Shown piece by piece: positions 35,976 through 44,692 of a DNA stretch of 64,000 nucleotides. A model generated the notes under the pieces. The model was not told where the DNA came from. It ran no database searches and saw nothing but the letters and a program-made list of their open reading frames with translations. Position numbers and translations under genes: made by a program. This DNA comes from Phosphitispora fastidiosa (lineage in GTDB: Bacteria > Bacillota > Thermincolia > Thermincolales > UBA2595). The first letter of the stretch is position 1. Each line of letters opens with the position of its first letter. The stretch is taken from the NCBI RefSeq assembly GCF_019008365.1, contig NZ_JAHHUL010000022.1:1-64000 (forward strand), given 5' to 3'.

Positions 35976-37474
35976 GCCTTGACTACACAACTCCGGAATT
36001 TTTAATAGAACGAAACAGGGACAGGTGTATTAATTGTAAGGTATGTGTTAACCAGTGTGCCAATGAAGCCCATATATATGATGAAGAGGAAAACAGGGTT
36101 ATCTCTGATGATGTTAAATGTGTCAACTGCCACAGGTGTGTGGCTCTGTGTCCCACCAGGGCCCTTACTATCAGAAGGTATCCCCTGGAATACCGGCAAA
36201 ACGCCGGATGGACTGCTCATGATATTAACAGTATTTACAAACAGGCTGCTTCAGGAGGAATTCTGCTTACAGGTATGGGTACAGACCGTAATTACCCGAT
36301 TTTCTGGGATCATCTCCTATTGAATGCCAGCCAGGTTACCAACCCTTCCATTGACCCACTTCGTGAGCCTATGGAATTGAAAACATTCCTGGGCCGTAAA
36401 CCTGATTCCCTGAAAATAGAGAACGGTCGGCTGGCAGAAAAGATGCCTCCCCAGTTGGAACTGGAATTACCCATCATGTTTGGCGCTATGTCCTTTGGTT
36501 CAGTCAGTCTCAATGTGCAGAAGTCATTGGCCAGAGCGGCGACAGAATCAGGGACATATTTTAACACCGGTGAGGGCGGCCTGCACAGTGACCTTTACCG
36601 GTACGGCGGGAATGCTATTGTTCAAGTAGCCTCAGGACGTTTTGGCGTATATTCCGAATACCTGAATGCCGGATCTGCCGTGGAAATAAAGATTGGTCAG
36701 GGCGCCAAGCCGGGTATCGGCGGTCATCTGCCGGGTGAAAAGGTAGGCCGGGAGGTATCCCTGACCCGGATGATTCCTGAAGGAAGCGACGCCATCTCAC
36801 CTGCTCCGCATCATGATATTTATTCCATTGAAGATCTGGGCCAGCTGATTTTTTCCCTTAAGGAAGCAACTAATTACCAAAAGCCAGTTTCTGTAAAAAT
36901 TGCCGCTGTTCATAATGTGGCTGCCATTGCGTCAGGGATTGTCCGTGCGGGCGCTGATATTGTTACAATTGACGGTCTGCGCGGCGGTACAGGGGCTGCC
37001 CCTCTGAGGACACGTGACAATGTGGGGATTCCCATAGAGCTGGCTCTGGCGGCTGTGGATACCAGATTGCGCGAGGAAGGGATCAGGAACAGGGTATCTC
37101 TGGTAATAGCAGGCAGTGTCCGGAACAGCGCTGATATTGTGAAGGCTGTGGCTCTTGGAGCAGATGCAGTATATATTGCTTCAGCAGCCCTGATTTCCCT
37201 GGGCTGCCACATGTGCCAGAAGTGCTATACCGGAAAGTGCAACTGGGGTATTGCGACCCAGAATCCCAATTTGGTGAAGCGGCTTAACCCTGACATAGGA
37301 GCACAGCGTGCTGCCAAACTGCTCAGGGCCTGGACGCTTGAAATCAAGGAACTGCTTGGTGGCATGGGCATAAATGCCCTGGAGAGCCTCAGGGGGAACA
37401 GGCTGATGCTGCGGGGTGTGGGCCTTTCTGAAAAGGAACTGCAAATACTTGGCGTCAAAGCAGCCGGAGAGTAG
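35972..37474 (+). CDS. gltB: Split glutamate synthase, ferredoxin-FMN synthase subunit
   Basis: The 500-residue protein starts with two 4Fe-4S motifs (CINCKVCVNQC and CVNCHRCVALCP) and continues with the FMN-binding glutamate synthase barrel (MFGAMSFGSVSLNVQKSLA, GEGGLHSDLYRYG, IKIGQGAKPGIGGHLPGEKV, TIDGLRGGTGAAP, MCQKCYTGKCNWGIATQ). It makes glutamate from 2-oxoglutarate and ammonia delivered by the amidotransferase. It sits in the middle of a five-gene operon that supplies glutaminase, electron transfer and structural subunits. Confidence 0.93.
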   Translation: MSLDYTTPEFLIERNRDRCINCKVCVNQCANEAHIYDEEENRVISDDVKCVNCHRCVALCPTRALTIRRYPLEYRQNAGWTAHDINSIYKQAASGGILLTGMGTDRNYPIFWDHLLLNASQVTNPSIDPLREPMELKTFLGRKPDSLKIENGRLAEKMPPQLELELPIMFGAMSFGSVSLNVQKSLARAATESGTYFNTGEGGLHSDLYRYGGNAIVQVASGRFGVYSEYLNAGSAVEIKIGQGAKPGIGGHLPGEKVGREVSLTRMIPEGSDAISPAPHHDIYSIEDLGQLIFSLKEATNYQKPVSVKIAAVHNVAAIASGIVRAGADIVTIDGLRGGTGAAPLRTRDNVGIPIELALAAVDTRLREEGIRNRVSLVIAGSVRNSADIVKAVALGADAVYIASAALISLGCHMCQKCYTGKCNWGIATQNPNLVKRLNPDIGAQRAAKLLRAWTLEIKELLGGMGINALESLRGNRLMLRGVGLSEKELQILGVKAAGE

Positions 37475-37484
37475 GAGGGGAACT

Positions 37485-37931
37485 ATGAAGAGAGTTTATG
37501 CCAAAGAAGATGTCTGTGCCGGATGCAAACTTTGTGAAGTATACTGTACAGCTGCTCACTCCCAATACCCGAATGATATTGTAAAGGCCTTCAAAAAAGG
37601 AGTTCCGCCATTATCCAGGGTTATTGTAGAAGAGAACCGACCGGTTTCTTTTGCCCTGCAGTGCCGCCACTGTGCTGAGGCCCCCTGTACTAAGGCGTGT
37701 ATCACCGGCGCCATGTATAGGGATCCGGAAACGGGAATCGTCACCAATGACGAAGACCGCTGTGTTGGCTGCTGGACCTGTGTCCTGGCCTGCCCTTTCG
37801 GGGCGATTCGGAGAGACGAATCAGGTAAAAAGGTGGCTTCTAAATGTGATTTGTGCAGCAGGGGTGATGGGGTCCCCGCCTGTGTGGCCAACTGCCCCAA
37901 TGAAGCCCTGGTGTTTGAAGAGAGGGAATAA
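37485..37931 (+). CDS. 4Fe-4S ferredoxin subunit of the glutamate synthase operon
   Basis: The 148-residue protein has sixteen cysteines in HycB/DmsB-like cluster motifs (CAGCKLCEVYC, CRHCAEAPCTKAC, CVGCWTCVLACP, CDLCSRGDGVPACVANCP) and so binds up to four 4Fe-4S clusters. It probably carries electrons from the flavoprotein encoded next to the FMN subunit. The ATG at 37485 has an AGGAGGGG site. An upstream in-frame start lies in gltB. Confidence 0.9.
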   Translation: MKRVYAKEDVCAGCKLCEVYCTAAHSQYPNDIVKAFKKGVPPLSRVIVEENRPVSFALQCRHCAEAPCTKACITGAMYRDPETGIVTNDEDRCVGCWTCVLACPFGAIRRDESGKKVASKCDLCSRGDGVPACVANCPNEALVFEERE

Positions 37932-37959
37932 TGCCTGGTCAAACTAAGGAGGGACGGAA

Positions 37960-39225
37960 ATGGACTATGTTATTATAGGTAACTCCGCTGCTGCCGTCGG
38001 CGCTGTTGAGGGAATCAGGCAGGTTGACCGGGAGGGCCGGATTACCGTGATTTCGGATGAGCCTTACCATACTTATTCCAGGCCTCTGATTTCATATTGG
38101 CTGGCCGGAAAAGTTGCTGAAGATAAAATGATGTTCCGGAAAGAGAATTTCTATGAAATCAACAATGTTAATTCAATGCTGGGCAGCAGGGTCCGCAGGA
38201 TTGATTTTGAGGACCGGAAGGTAGAACTGGAAGACGGGACCGTTGTTCCTTATAAACGCCTGCTTGTAGCTGCAGGCGGGAAGCCGGTTATCCCACCTGT
38301 GGACGGCCTGGACAAAGAGGGAGTTTTTACTTTTATAAAGCTTAATGATGTTAAAGAAATCAAGCATGCGGCTGCTGCCGGTAAGAAGAAAGCCGTGGTT
38401 ATCGGCGCCGGACTGATAGGCCTGAAAGCAGCTGAAGCCTTGAACAGGCTTGGTATTGACGTTACTGTTGTGGAACTTGCCAACCGTATCCTGCCGGCCA
38501 TACTTGATGAGGAGTCAGCACAGATGGTTCAGGGATACCTGGAAGGAACGGGAATCAAATTTATTCTTAATAATAGTGTTTCAAAAGTAATCGGTGATGC
38601 TGAAGTGACCGGAGTCACCCTCAGAGATGAAACCGTCGTCAAGTGTGATATGCTGGTTGTCGCCATTGGGGTAAGGCCTAATACCGGTCTGGTTGAAGGA
38701 CGGGTCAGTGTTAACCGGGGTATCCTGGTCAATGAAAAAATGGAAACCAGCCTGGACGGTGTATATGCTGCCGGTGATGTTTCCGAGGGCTTTGATATCA
38801 GTTCCGGCGCTAACAGGGTACTGCCGCTGCTGCCTAATGCATATCTTCAGGGAGAGGCGGCAGGCCGCAACATGGCTGGGGTTGAAACCATATTTAATGG
38901 CGGGCTGGCAATGAATGCGATTGGTTTTGGGGACCTCCCGATGCTTACTGCTGGAATTGTAAAGCCTGATTCAGAGGAATTTGAGATCCTGGTCAATGCT
39001 GATCCTGAGACTTGTTCTTACCGGAAGATTATTTTGAAGGATAATAAGATTGTAGGCTATATTCTGCTCAATAAAGTAGACCGTGCCGGGATACTTACAG
39101 GTTTAATCAAAGAAAAGACAGATATTACACCATTTAAGGAGCGGCTTATGAGTCCCGGATTCGGATATGTTGATTTTCCCGAGGCGGATAGAAAAGCCAG
39201 GTTGAGCGGGGGGGCGGTACAATGA
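37960..39225 (+). CDS. FAD-dependent NAD(P)H oxidoreductase of the glutamate synthase operon
   Basis: The 421-residue protein is a two-dinucleotide-binding-domain flavoprotein: FAD motif YVIIGNSAAAVGAVEGIR at the N-terminus, NAD(P) motif VVIGAGLIGLKAAEALNRLG near residue 148, and the second FAD motif GVYAAGDVSEG near 267. It resembles NADH-dependent reductases that feed rubredoxin or ferredoxin. In this operon it most likely supplies electrons for glutamate synthesis. It overlaps the next gene by ATGA. Confidence 0.88.
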   Translation: MDYVIIGNSAAAVGAVEGIRQVDREGRITVISDEPYHTYSRPLISYWLAGKVAEDKMMFRKENFYEINNVNSMLGSRVRRIDFEDRKVELEDGTVVPYKRLLVAAGGKPVIPPVDGLDKEGVFTFIKLNDVKEIKHAAAAGKKKAVVIGAGLIGLKAAEALNRLGIDVTVVELANRILPAILDEESAQMVQGYLEGTGIKFILNNSVSKVIGDAEVTGVTLRDETVVKCDMLVVAIGVRPNTGLVEGRVSVNRGILVNEKMETSLDGVYAAGDVSEGFDISSGANRVLPLLPNAYLQGEAAGRNMAGVETIFNGGLAMNAIGFGDLPMLTAGIVKPDSEEFEILVNADPETCSYRKIILKDNKIVGYILLNKVDRAGILTGLIKEKTDITPFKERLMSPGFGYVDFPEADRKARLSGGAVQ

Positions 39226-39965
39226 TAAAAACGATAGATGCAAAAGGGTTATATTACAGGCAGCTTAATGACATGATCCAGGAGGCTGTTGATGAGGGGG
39301 CTGCAAAGATCGTCCTGACTAATGTCAATGGCCAAAGGTATATCGGCACGAGGGTAGGGAGGCCTGTTGAGATAGAGATAAAAGGTGTGCCGGGGAACGA
39401 CCTGGGAGCATTTATGAATGGATCTACCGTCATAGTTCGTGATAACGGGCAGGATGCGATAGGCAATACGATGAATTCGGGTAAAATTGTGGTTCACGGC
39501 CATGCCGGGGATGTCCTGGGATATGCCATGCGGGGCGGGAAACTTTTCATCAGGGGTGATGTGGGTTACCGCGTGGGAATTCACATGAAGGAGTATGAAG
39601 ATAATATTCCTGTTATCGTAGTGGGCGGGACAGCCGGCAGCTTCCTGGGTGAATATATGGCCGGAGGTATTTTGGTTGTGTTGGGACTGGAGCGCAAATC
39701 CGGCAGACCGATTACTGGGAATTATCTGGGTACAGGGATGCACGGAGGGGTAATATATGTGAGAGGTGAAGTTGATTCAACTCTCCTCGGCAGCGAGGTT
39801 GCTGTGTTTGAGCTTGATGAAGCTGATAAAAAACTTCTCGGCAGCTGCCTTAATGAATATTGTAATGATTTAGGTATAGACTATGAAGAGGTAACTAAAG
39901 AAAACTTTGTCAAACTGATACCGGTTTCCCACCGTCCTTACGGAAACCTGTATACTCCGGCATAG
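39222..39965 (+). CDS. Split glutamate synthase, GXGXG domain subunit
   Basis: The 247-residue protein corresponds to the C-terminal beta-helix domain of GltB, with repeats of G-x-x-G-x-x-x-x-G (GNDLGAFMNGSTVIVRDNG, GDVLGYAMRGGKLFIRGDVG, TAGSFLGEYMAGGILVVLG, GTGMHGGVIYVRG). It has a structural role in channelling between the active sites. Last gene of the operon, with no obvious terminator before the mazEF promoter. Confidence 0.92.
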   Translation: MIKTIDAKGLYYRQLNDMIQEAVDEGAAKIVLTNVNGQRYIGTRVGRPVEIEIKGVPGNDLGAFMNGSTVIVRDNGQDAIGNTMNSGKIVVHGHAGDVLGYAMRGGKLFIRGDVGYRVGIHMKEYEDNIPVIVVGGTAGSFLGEYMAGGILVVLGLERKSGRPITGNYLGTGMHGGVIYVRGEVDSTLLGSEVAVFELDEADKKLLGSCLNEYCNDLGIDYEEVTKENFVKLIPVSHRPYGNLYTPA

Positions 39966-40037
39966 ACTTGGTCGTAAGACGCGCACATGGGACCTTAAAT
40001 ACATGCCCAAAAGGATGACGGAATGCCGGCATGTGAG

Positions 40038-40101
40038 TTGACTGCAGTATATACTCTGGTATATAATAGGGTGTATACTTGATGTTATACTTGGTATTAT
40101 A
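40038..40101 (+). promoter_or_regulatory. Promoter and repeat operator of mazEF
   Basis: TTGACT (40038-40043), an 18-base spacer and TATAAT (40062-40067) are followed by GTATAC, GTTATAC and GTATTATAC repeats up to 40101. These AT-rich repeated half sites suit autorepression by the MazE-MazF complex. Confidence 0.55.
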
Positions 40102-40126
40102 CGCTTTACTAAGGAGGTGCCCTTTG

Positions 40127-40402
40127 GTGGCGGAAGTTAAGAGGATAATGATCAGCCTCCCGGACAATCTATTGCGCGAAGTTGACGGAATTGTTGCTGC
40201 GGAAAAACTCAACAGGAGCGAGTTTATCCGTGAGGCAATGAAACTCTACATTCAGGAGAGAAAAAGGAGAACTATAAGGGAACAGATGAAAAAGGGATAT
40301 ATTGAGATGGCTAAAATTAACTTGGCCCTGGCCGGGGAGAACTTTGCCCTGGAACACGAAGTCAGTAAACTATACAGTGGGCGCTTGTCGGGGGATGAAT
40401 AA
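40127..40402 (+). CDS. MazE-type antitoxin (ribbon-helix-helix, EndoAI-like)
   Basis: The 91-residue protein has an N-terminal ribbon-helix-helix domain (KRIMISLPDNLLREVDGIV, NRSEFIREAMKLYI) and a basic helical tail that would wrap the toxin. It matches the size of Bacillus EndoAI. The GTG at 40127 is preceded by AAGGAGGTG and is preferred over the ATG at 40079 that lies in the operator region. Its stop abuts the toxin start. Confidence 0.85.
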   Translation: MAEVKRIMISLPDNLLREVDGIVAAEKLNRSEFIREAMKLYIQERKRRTIREQMKKGYIEMAKINLALAGENFALEHEVSKLYSGRLSGDE

Positions 40403-40753
40403 ATGCAGATTCGACGCGGAGAAATTTATTTTGCCGATCTGAGCCCCGTTGTTGGCTCAGAACAGGGTGGGACAAGACCCGTGCTGGTTTTGCAGAATGA
40501 TATCGGTAACCAGTACAGTCCGACAACCATTGTGGCAGCAATCACCTCACAAATTAGTAAAGCGAAGCTACCGACACATGTGGAGGTTACTGCGAAGAGC
40601 AGCGGCCTGGAAAAGGACTCGGTAATTCTTCTTGAGCAAATTCGCACAATCGATAAGAGCCGATTAAAGGAAAAAGTAACCACACTTAATGAAGAGATAA
40701 TGGAAAAAATTGCCCAGGCGATGGAGATTTCTCTGGGATTAATTGAAATATAA
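40403..40753 (+). CDS. ndoA: MazF-type endoribonuclease toxin (EndoA)
   Basis: The 116-residue protein is a typical PemK/MazF fold: [31 protein letters not shown], then [30 protein letters not shown]. The conserved Arg and Thr of the RNA cleavage site are present. It cuts mRNA at a short sequence and is inactive when bound by the antitoxin encoded directly upstream. It is in the near-universal Bacillus/Clostridium position as a solitary mazEF pair. Confidence 0.95.
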   Translation: MQIRRGEIYFADLSPVVGSEQGGTRPVLVLQNDIGNQYSPTTIVAAITSQISKAKLPTHVEVTAKSSGLEKDSVILLEQIRTIDKSRLKEKVTTLNEEIMEKIAQAMEISLGLIEI

Positions 40754-40754
40754 G

Positions 40755-41003
40755 CAGGCGGAATCCCGCCTGCTCAGCTTATTGACAAACCCCATATTTT
40801 TTTGAGTATTAAACTTATAGACAGGGGTAGATGAATTCCTTCGGCGGGCTACATCTCCGCCGGCAAACAGCTCCCGCTTCGCGGATCGCTGGCCGGGCGG
40901 ACGATAGACTCCGCCATCCGGAACACATCTACCCCAGTCTTATAACATTTTTAGCTCAAAATTACTGGCTTTGTCAGCAGCCTGAGCAGGCGGATTCCGC
41001 CTG
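40755..41003. repeat. Dispersed palindromic repeat, copy 3, with long terminal inverted repeats
   Basis: The core 40820-40939 matches copies 1 and 2 (GACAGGGGTAGATG ... CATCTACCCCAGTC). Outside it TTGACAAACCCCATATTTTTTTGAG on the left is the inverse of the right flank, and both ends carry CAGGCGGAATCCCGCCTG-type hairpins. The whole 249 bases is one imperfect palindrome with no coding potential, the layout expected of a miniature inverted-repeat element. Confidence 0.8.
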
Positions 41004-41031
41004 TAACTATGCCTGAAAAGCCCTGAAAGGA

Positions 41032-41061
41032 CGAAACCCCGAGAGGGGTTTTTTCGTCTTA
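41032..41061. terminator. Hairpin with T run upstream of the lipoprotein gene
   Basis: GACGAAACCCC-GAGA-GGGGTTTTTTCGTC forms a stable hairpin with an internal T run. It probably ends transcripts from the mazEF side. Confidence 0.6.
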
Positions 41062-41102
41062 CATAATGTAAGAAGCATCATAACATATGGAGGGGATTTA
41101 TC

Positions 41103-41756
41103 ATGAGGTATCTGCTAATTATTGCTGCAATTATGTTAAGCATTATGGTGTCCGGATGCCAGGGAACTAAACCTGCCAGTGACACCGGTCCCGGTTCCGG
41201 CCCCAATGTGTCCGGTACAAATGCACCTGAAAAAGATGTGCCACAGCAGAAGGAAAGCGGTGATTCTGAGGGGCAAGCCCGGGACCCTCTTGAAGCAGCC
41301 CTGGAAAAGGTTGCTGCTCCTGAGCCTCTTACCGCAGAAAAACTGCAGGAGTCTTCTGACGGGGTCTTTGACTGGTTTCTCCGAGTGGAGAATTGGACCA
41401 ATCAGGTAGTAGCGGTTGTGGCCGGCCAAACCCCCCCGGTGATAGGTTTGGAGCAAAAGGACCTGATTATAAATACCCTTGCCAAACATTACACCGATTC
41501 CGAAGCGGAAGACATCTTCAGTTACTTTTTTATTAAAACGACAGTAGAAGAAAAAGAGGTATATGAAGTTCAGGGTACGGAGTATTTTGATGCCCTGAGT
41601 TCTATTGAAAAGAATCTTAATATTGAAGTTACTCCATCAACAGTGGTTATCAAAGGAAACGGCAACCCTGATTTGCGCTGGCCGGAAGTGAACCGGATCA
41701 CAACTTTACGGGATGACGGTGACCGTTTGAGGATTTCGGACATAACATATCAATAA
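41103..41756 (+). CDS. Predicted lipoprotein of unknown function
   Basis: The 217-residue protein has a lipoprotein signal with lipobox VSGC (Cys19), a low-complexity linker rich in Gly, Ser and Pro to about residue 60, and a C-terminal domain of about 130 residues (FDWFLRVENWTNQVV, YTDSEAEDIFSYFFIK, ITPSTVVIKGNGNPDLRW-like) with no recognised family. It would sit on the outer face of the membrane. It has a GGAGGGG site and a palindromic terminator after it. Confidence 0.7.
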   Translation: MRYLLIIAAIMLSIMVSGCQGTKPASDTGPGSGPNVSGTNAPEKDVPQQKESGDSEGQARDPLEAALEKVAAPEPLTAEKLQESSDGVFDWFLRVENWTNQVVAVVAGQTPPVIGLEQKDLIINTLAKHYTDSEAEDIFSYFFIKTTVEEKEVYEVQGTEYFDALSSIEKNLNIEVTPSTVVIKGNGNPDLRWPEVNRITTLRDDGDRLRISDITYQ

Positions 41757-41779
41757 AACAAATCTGAACCGGCAAAGGA

Positions 41780-41803
41780 TAAGCAGGCGGAATTCCGCCT
41801 GCT
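41780..41803. terminator. Palindromic terminator after the lipoprotein gene
   Basis: AAGCAGGCGGAATTCCGCCTGCTT is a perfect 12-bp inverted repeat followed by TGGTGTTTTTC. The same CAGGCGGAATNCCGCCTG hairpin occurs twice at the ends of the palindromic element at 40.8 kb. Confidence 0.7.
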
Positions 41804-41836
41804 TTGGTGTTTTTCAGGTATATACATTTGTATGGC

Positions 41837-42268
41837 CTACCCGATTCTGACCCTGCATTTGGCTCCGTGCCACAGGGTTTCTTCAACAATGAAGTCATAA
41901 CCGGAGTCAAGGCCTTTTAGCATGCCCTCCATTGGATTCAGGCAATAAATGTGGCATGGGCAGCCTGTGGCCAGATTTTTGGCAAAGGCACACAGCCGGC
42001 AGCTGCCGGTTTCCATCACAATCCCTTCCGGACCTTCGGTCGTTTCCCAGCGGGCACAATTGGTTATTTCGGCAAGCAGGGTAAAACCCTCTTCAGGTTT
42101 TTGGATATTCAATGACTTCGCTATCTGGGCCCCCTGCACCAACTGTTCATTGCGTTTTTCTTCAGTCACTTTGTCTAGAATGCCTGCAGCGGTATACCTG
42201 CGCACAGAATCAACCAAAACTCCCACATAAAGGTTTTGCAGCACCTTGAGCCTGTTTTCCACGTTCAT
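41837..42268 (-). CDS. Conserved protein with cysteine cluster, function unknown
   Basis: The 143-residue protein has a helical N-terminal half (VLQNLYVGVLVDSVRRYTAAG) and a C-terminal region with METGSCRLCAFAKN, GCPCHIYCLNPMEG and a final C. The pattern resembles V4R-like or ATC-hydrolase-like small metal-binding domains, but I cannot place it with confidence. A strong GGGGAGGGGA site precedes the ATG. Confidence 0.6.
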   Translation of the reverse strand: MNVENRLKVLQNLYVGVLVDSVRRYTAAGILDKVTEEKRNEQLVQGAQIAKSLNIQKPEEGFTLLAEITNCARWETTEGPEGIVMETGSCRLCAFAKNLATGCPCHIYCLNPMEGMLKGLDSGYDFIVEETLWHGAKCRVRIG

Positions 42269-42392
42269 ATAAATCCCCTCCCCAATTATTTGGCTGGCAG
42301 ATTTTTAACTGCCTTTATTAGTTTAGTGGGGGGGAATTATAAAATTGTGACAGCCTGGCGGTGATTATTTTTGTTATTCTGGATAAAAATTA

Positions 42393-43094
42393 TTAATGGT
42401 GCTCATCCGTCGACAGAAACGTTTCCCAGTAGTTTTTGGCAGGCAGAATTTTTTCTGATTCCAGGAAGAGGTTGACCCTTCCTACAAGTCTCCTTAATTT
42501 TTCATACTCTCCTGCCAGGTTAACATCTGCCACCAGGTTTTTCATGCGGCACCTGCACTTACCTGAGGGATTAAATAACATGCACTCATAGTTTAAAAAA
42601 TTTCGCAATTTCTTCCGGCACCGGGAAACAGTCTGCCTGACAGCGCTTTTATCCTGGGAGAAAATCGCGGCAATATCGTCATATGATAACCTGGCAACAT
42701 CCCGGAAGAGAAAAATTAATCTTGATTCATTGTCGAGACAATGCAAAACTCCTGTGAGACATTTGTCACACATTTCCTTAATCCAGAGTCTTTTATCATA
42801 CTCCTCGTAAAAAGGGGCTTCAACATCTCCCTGGTGAAAATAATCTCTCAAAAAGCGGATTGAGTAAATTCTTTCATTATGGGCATGCTTAGAAACCACA
42901 CGGCGGGCAATGGTATAAATCCATGTTGATACCCCGGACTCGGCTCGAAAGCCGGGCAGGCTTTTGATTACCTGCAGCCAGACCTCCTGGGCCGCATCCT
43001 TTGCCAGTTCCTCATCCCGAAGCATTCTCCGGCTGATAGAAGAAACCATCGGTCCATATTCCTGAATCAGTTCATTAAGAACAATCACTGACAT
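42393..43094 (-). CDS. ECF-type RNA polymerase sigma factor
   Basis: The 233-residue protein has sigma region 2 (YGPMVSSISRRMLRDEELAKDAAQEVWLQVIKSL and STWIYTIARRVV) and region 4 (LSYDDIAAIFSQDKSAVRQTVSRCRKKLRNFL). A C-terminal extension of about 60 residues carries a CMLFNPSGKCRC cysteine motif that could bind zinc or a cluster and act as an internal sensor. No anti-sigma factor gene is adjacent. The target genes are unknown. Confidence 0.88.
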   Translation of the reverse strand: MSVIVLNELIQEYGPMVSSISRRMLRDEELAKDAAQEVWLQVIKSLPGFRAESGVSTWIYTIARRVVSKHAHNERIYSIRFLRDYFHQGDVEAPFYEEYDKRLWIKEMCDKCLTGVLHCLDNESRLIFLFRDVARLSYDDIAAIFSQDKSAVRQTVSRCRKKLRNFLNYECMLFNPSGKCRCRMKNLVADVNLAGEYEKLRRLVGRVNLFLESEKILPAKNYWETFLSTDEHH

Positions 43095-43168
43095 AATAAA
43101 TCTCCCGGATCATCTATGGTATAATGTGTTTATGGTTGAGTTTGTGAATTATATTTATGGATTGCATC

Positions 43169-43636
43169 CTAGATATACAATCTTTCATCTTTTCCCTTAA
43201 TGGCAAGGTAATTCTGGATCTCGGAACCGGCTTTTTCACATACCAGCCTGATTATATAGGCATCATCCAGATAACCCAGACCGGGAATATCATCTGCCAG
43301 AAGATCTTTTTGGGAAACAAAATAAAGTAATCCTGCAGCCACCGTTTTCCTGGCTGTTTTGGTCAATTTAATTTCCTCGTCAAATAACATCTCATAGAGC
43401 AGCTTGACTCTTTCCCGCATCTTTTTTACAAACAGTTTCCGGCTGCGGATTTTCTTAAGTTTATGGTATGTCAGTCTTTCGATGGTTTTGATATCCTGTT
43501 CGGAAACATATCTGGTCTTTTCCTCAAGTTTGTCCTGGAGTACTTGTTTATGTTTTCCGCTCAGTATTGCTGTTTCTTCGCCGTCTTCTATTTTCCGGAT
43601 ATTCCGGTTATTGGGAAATGGAATGATAATGCCCAT
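43169..43636 (-). CDS. DUF1232 protein
   Basis: The 155-residue protein has a charged helical N-terminal region and the DUF1232 signature near the C-terminus (AAGLLYFVSQKDLLADDIPGLGYLDDAYIIRLV), where the usual SPxDLIPDFIP is altered. It has an AAGGAGATGAGG site. The sequence 43637-43871 upstream holds a GCCC-TAGG-GGGC hairpin with a T run on the plus strand and no other feature that I can support. Confidence 0.72.
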   Translation of the reverse strand: MGIIIPFPNNRNIRKIEDGEETAILSGKHKQVLQDKLEEKTRYVSEQDIKTIERLTYHKLKKIRSRKLFVKKMRERVKLLYEMLFDEEIKLTKTARKTVAAGLLYFVSQKDLLADDIPGLGYLDDAYIIRLVCEKAGSEIQNYLAIKGKDERLYI

Positions 43637-43871
43637 GTCCTCATCTCCTTAAAAGGGATATGTTAAATTGTTCGCCCTAGGGGGCGTTTTTTCCTGCTGG
43701 GAAATCACTTCCTGATTTTTCAAATTGGTTTCGTTCTGACTTTTTCCCAACATCAAGGCTCTGGAAATGACCTGGATGACATAATGAGACATCCCAGCAA
43801 CATTTTCCACGAAGCTAAATAATATGATACAAGTAAAGCATATTCAATATAATTTGTTGGGAGGGTAAGGG

Positions 43872-44597
43872 ATGAAGCCTTTAATCGGGATTTCGTGTTC
43901 GTATAACCATATGGACGGGCGTTTTTTCCTGCCCGAGGCTTATGTGGAGGCCGTTATTAAAGCCCAGGGTATCCCCTTGATTCTGCCGGGTTCAGGCAGT
44001 ATCAAAGCTGTGGCGCCATTTTTCAGGGCGGTCAGAGGTCTTGTGTTGACCGGAGGTGGGGATGTAGATCCCGGTTTCTTTGATGAAGAGCCGCTTCCCG
44101 GACTGGGTGAGGTCACTCCTGAAAGGGACAGGTTTGAAATCATGCTGGTAAGGGCTGCTATGCAGAGGCGGATACCAATTCTGGGCATCTGCCGGGGAAT
44201 TCAGATACTTAATGTGGCCTGTGGAGGTTCTGTTATCCAGCATATTCCCGCAGAAATCGGCAAACCCCTGAAGCATTCCCAATCAGCTCCCAGGTGGCAC
44301 TCCACACATAAGGTCAGCATTGCCAAAGGCAGCCGCCTGGCAGAGATTCTCAAATGTAACAGCACCAGGGTCAACAGCTTTCACCACCAGGCAGTCCGCA
44401 GCCCGGCCCCGGGATTTGAGGTCACTGCCAGGAGCAGTGACGGTGTTATTGAGGCAATTGAGCACCGGGAAAGCCCTTTTGTCATCGGGGTCCAATGGCA
44501 TCCTGAGTGCATGGCGCCCAAGGACCGGCATGCGAGGCTGCTGATCGGGGCTTTTACAGAAGCGGCATCACGGACTGACCAATCCCGAAAAAATTAA
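43872..44597 (+). CDS. Gamma-glutamyl-gamma-aminobutyrate hydrolase-like peptidase (C26)
   Basis: The 241-residue protein is a class I glutamine amidotransferase-like hydrolase. It has the nucleophile elbow GICRGIQILNVACGG and the catalytic His-Glu pair in GVQWHPE, plus LTGGGDVDP. PuuD-like enzymes release gamma-aminobutyrate or other amines from gamma-glutamyl conjugates. The natural substrate here is not evident. A GGGAGGGTAAGG site precedes the ATG. Confidence 0.9.
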   Translation: MKPLIGISCSYNHMDGRFFLPEAYVEAVIKAQGIPLILPGSGSIKAVAPFFRAVRGLVLTGGGDVDPGFFDEEPLPGLGEVTPERDRFEIMLVRAAMQRRIPILGICRGIQILNVACGGSVIQHIPAEIGKPLKHSQSAPRWHSTHKVSIAKGSRLAEILKCNSTRVNSFHHQAVRSPAPGFEVTARSSDGVIEAIEHRESPFVIGVQWHPECMAPKDRHARLLIGAFTEAASRTDQSRKN

Positions 44598-44692
44598 TTA
44601 CCGGAGGCAGGATTTGCAGCGCTCATGGAATAATAATGTTCAAGGTATAATACCTAAGATAAGATATTCCTAATAACAGGACGGAGGATAAA

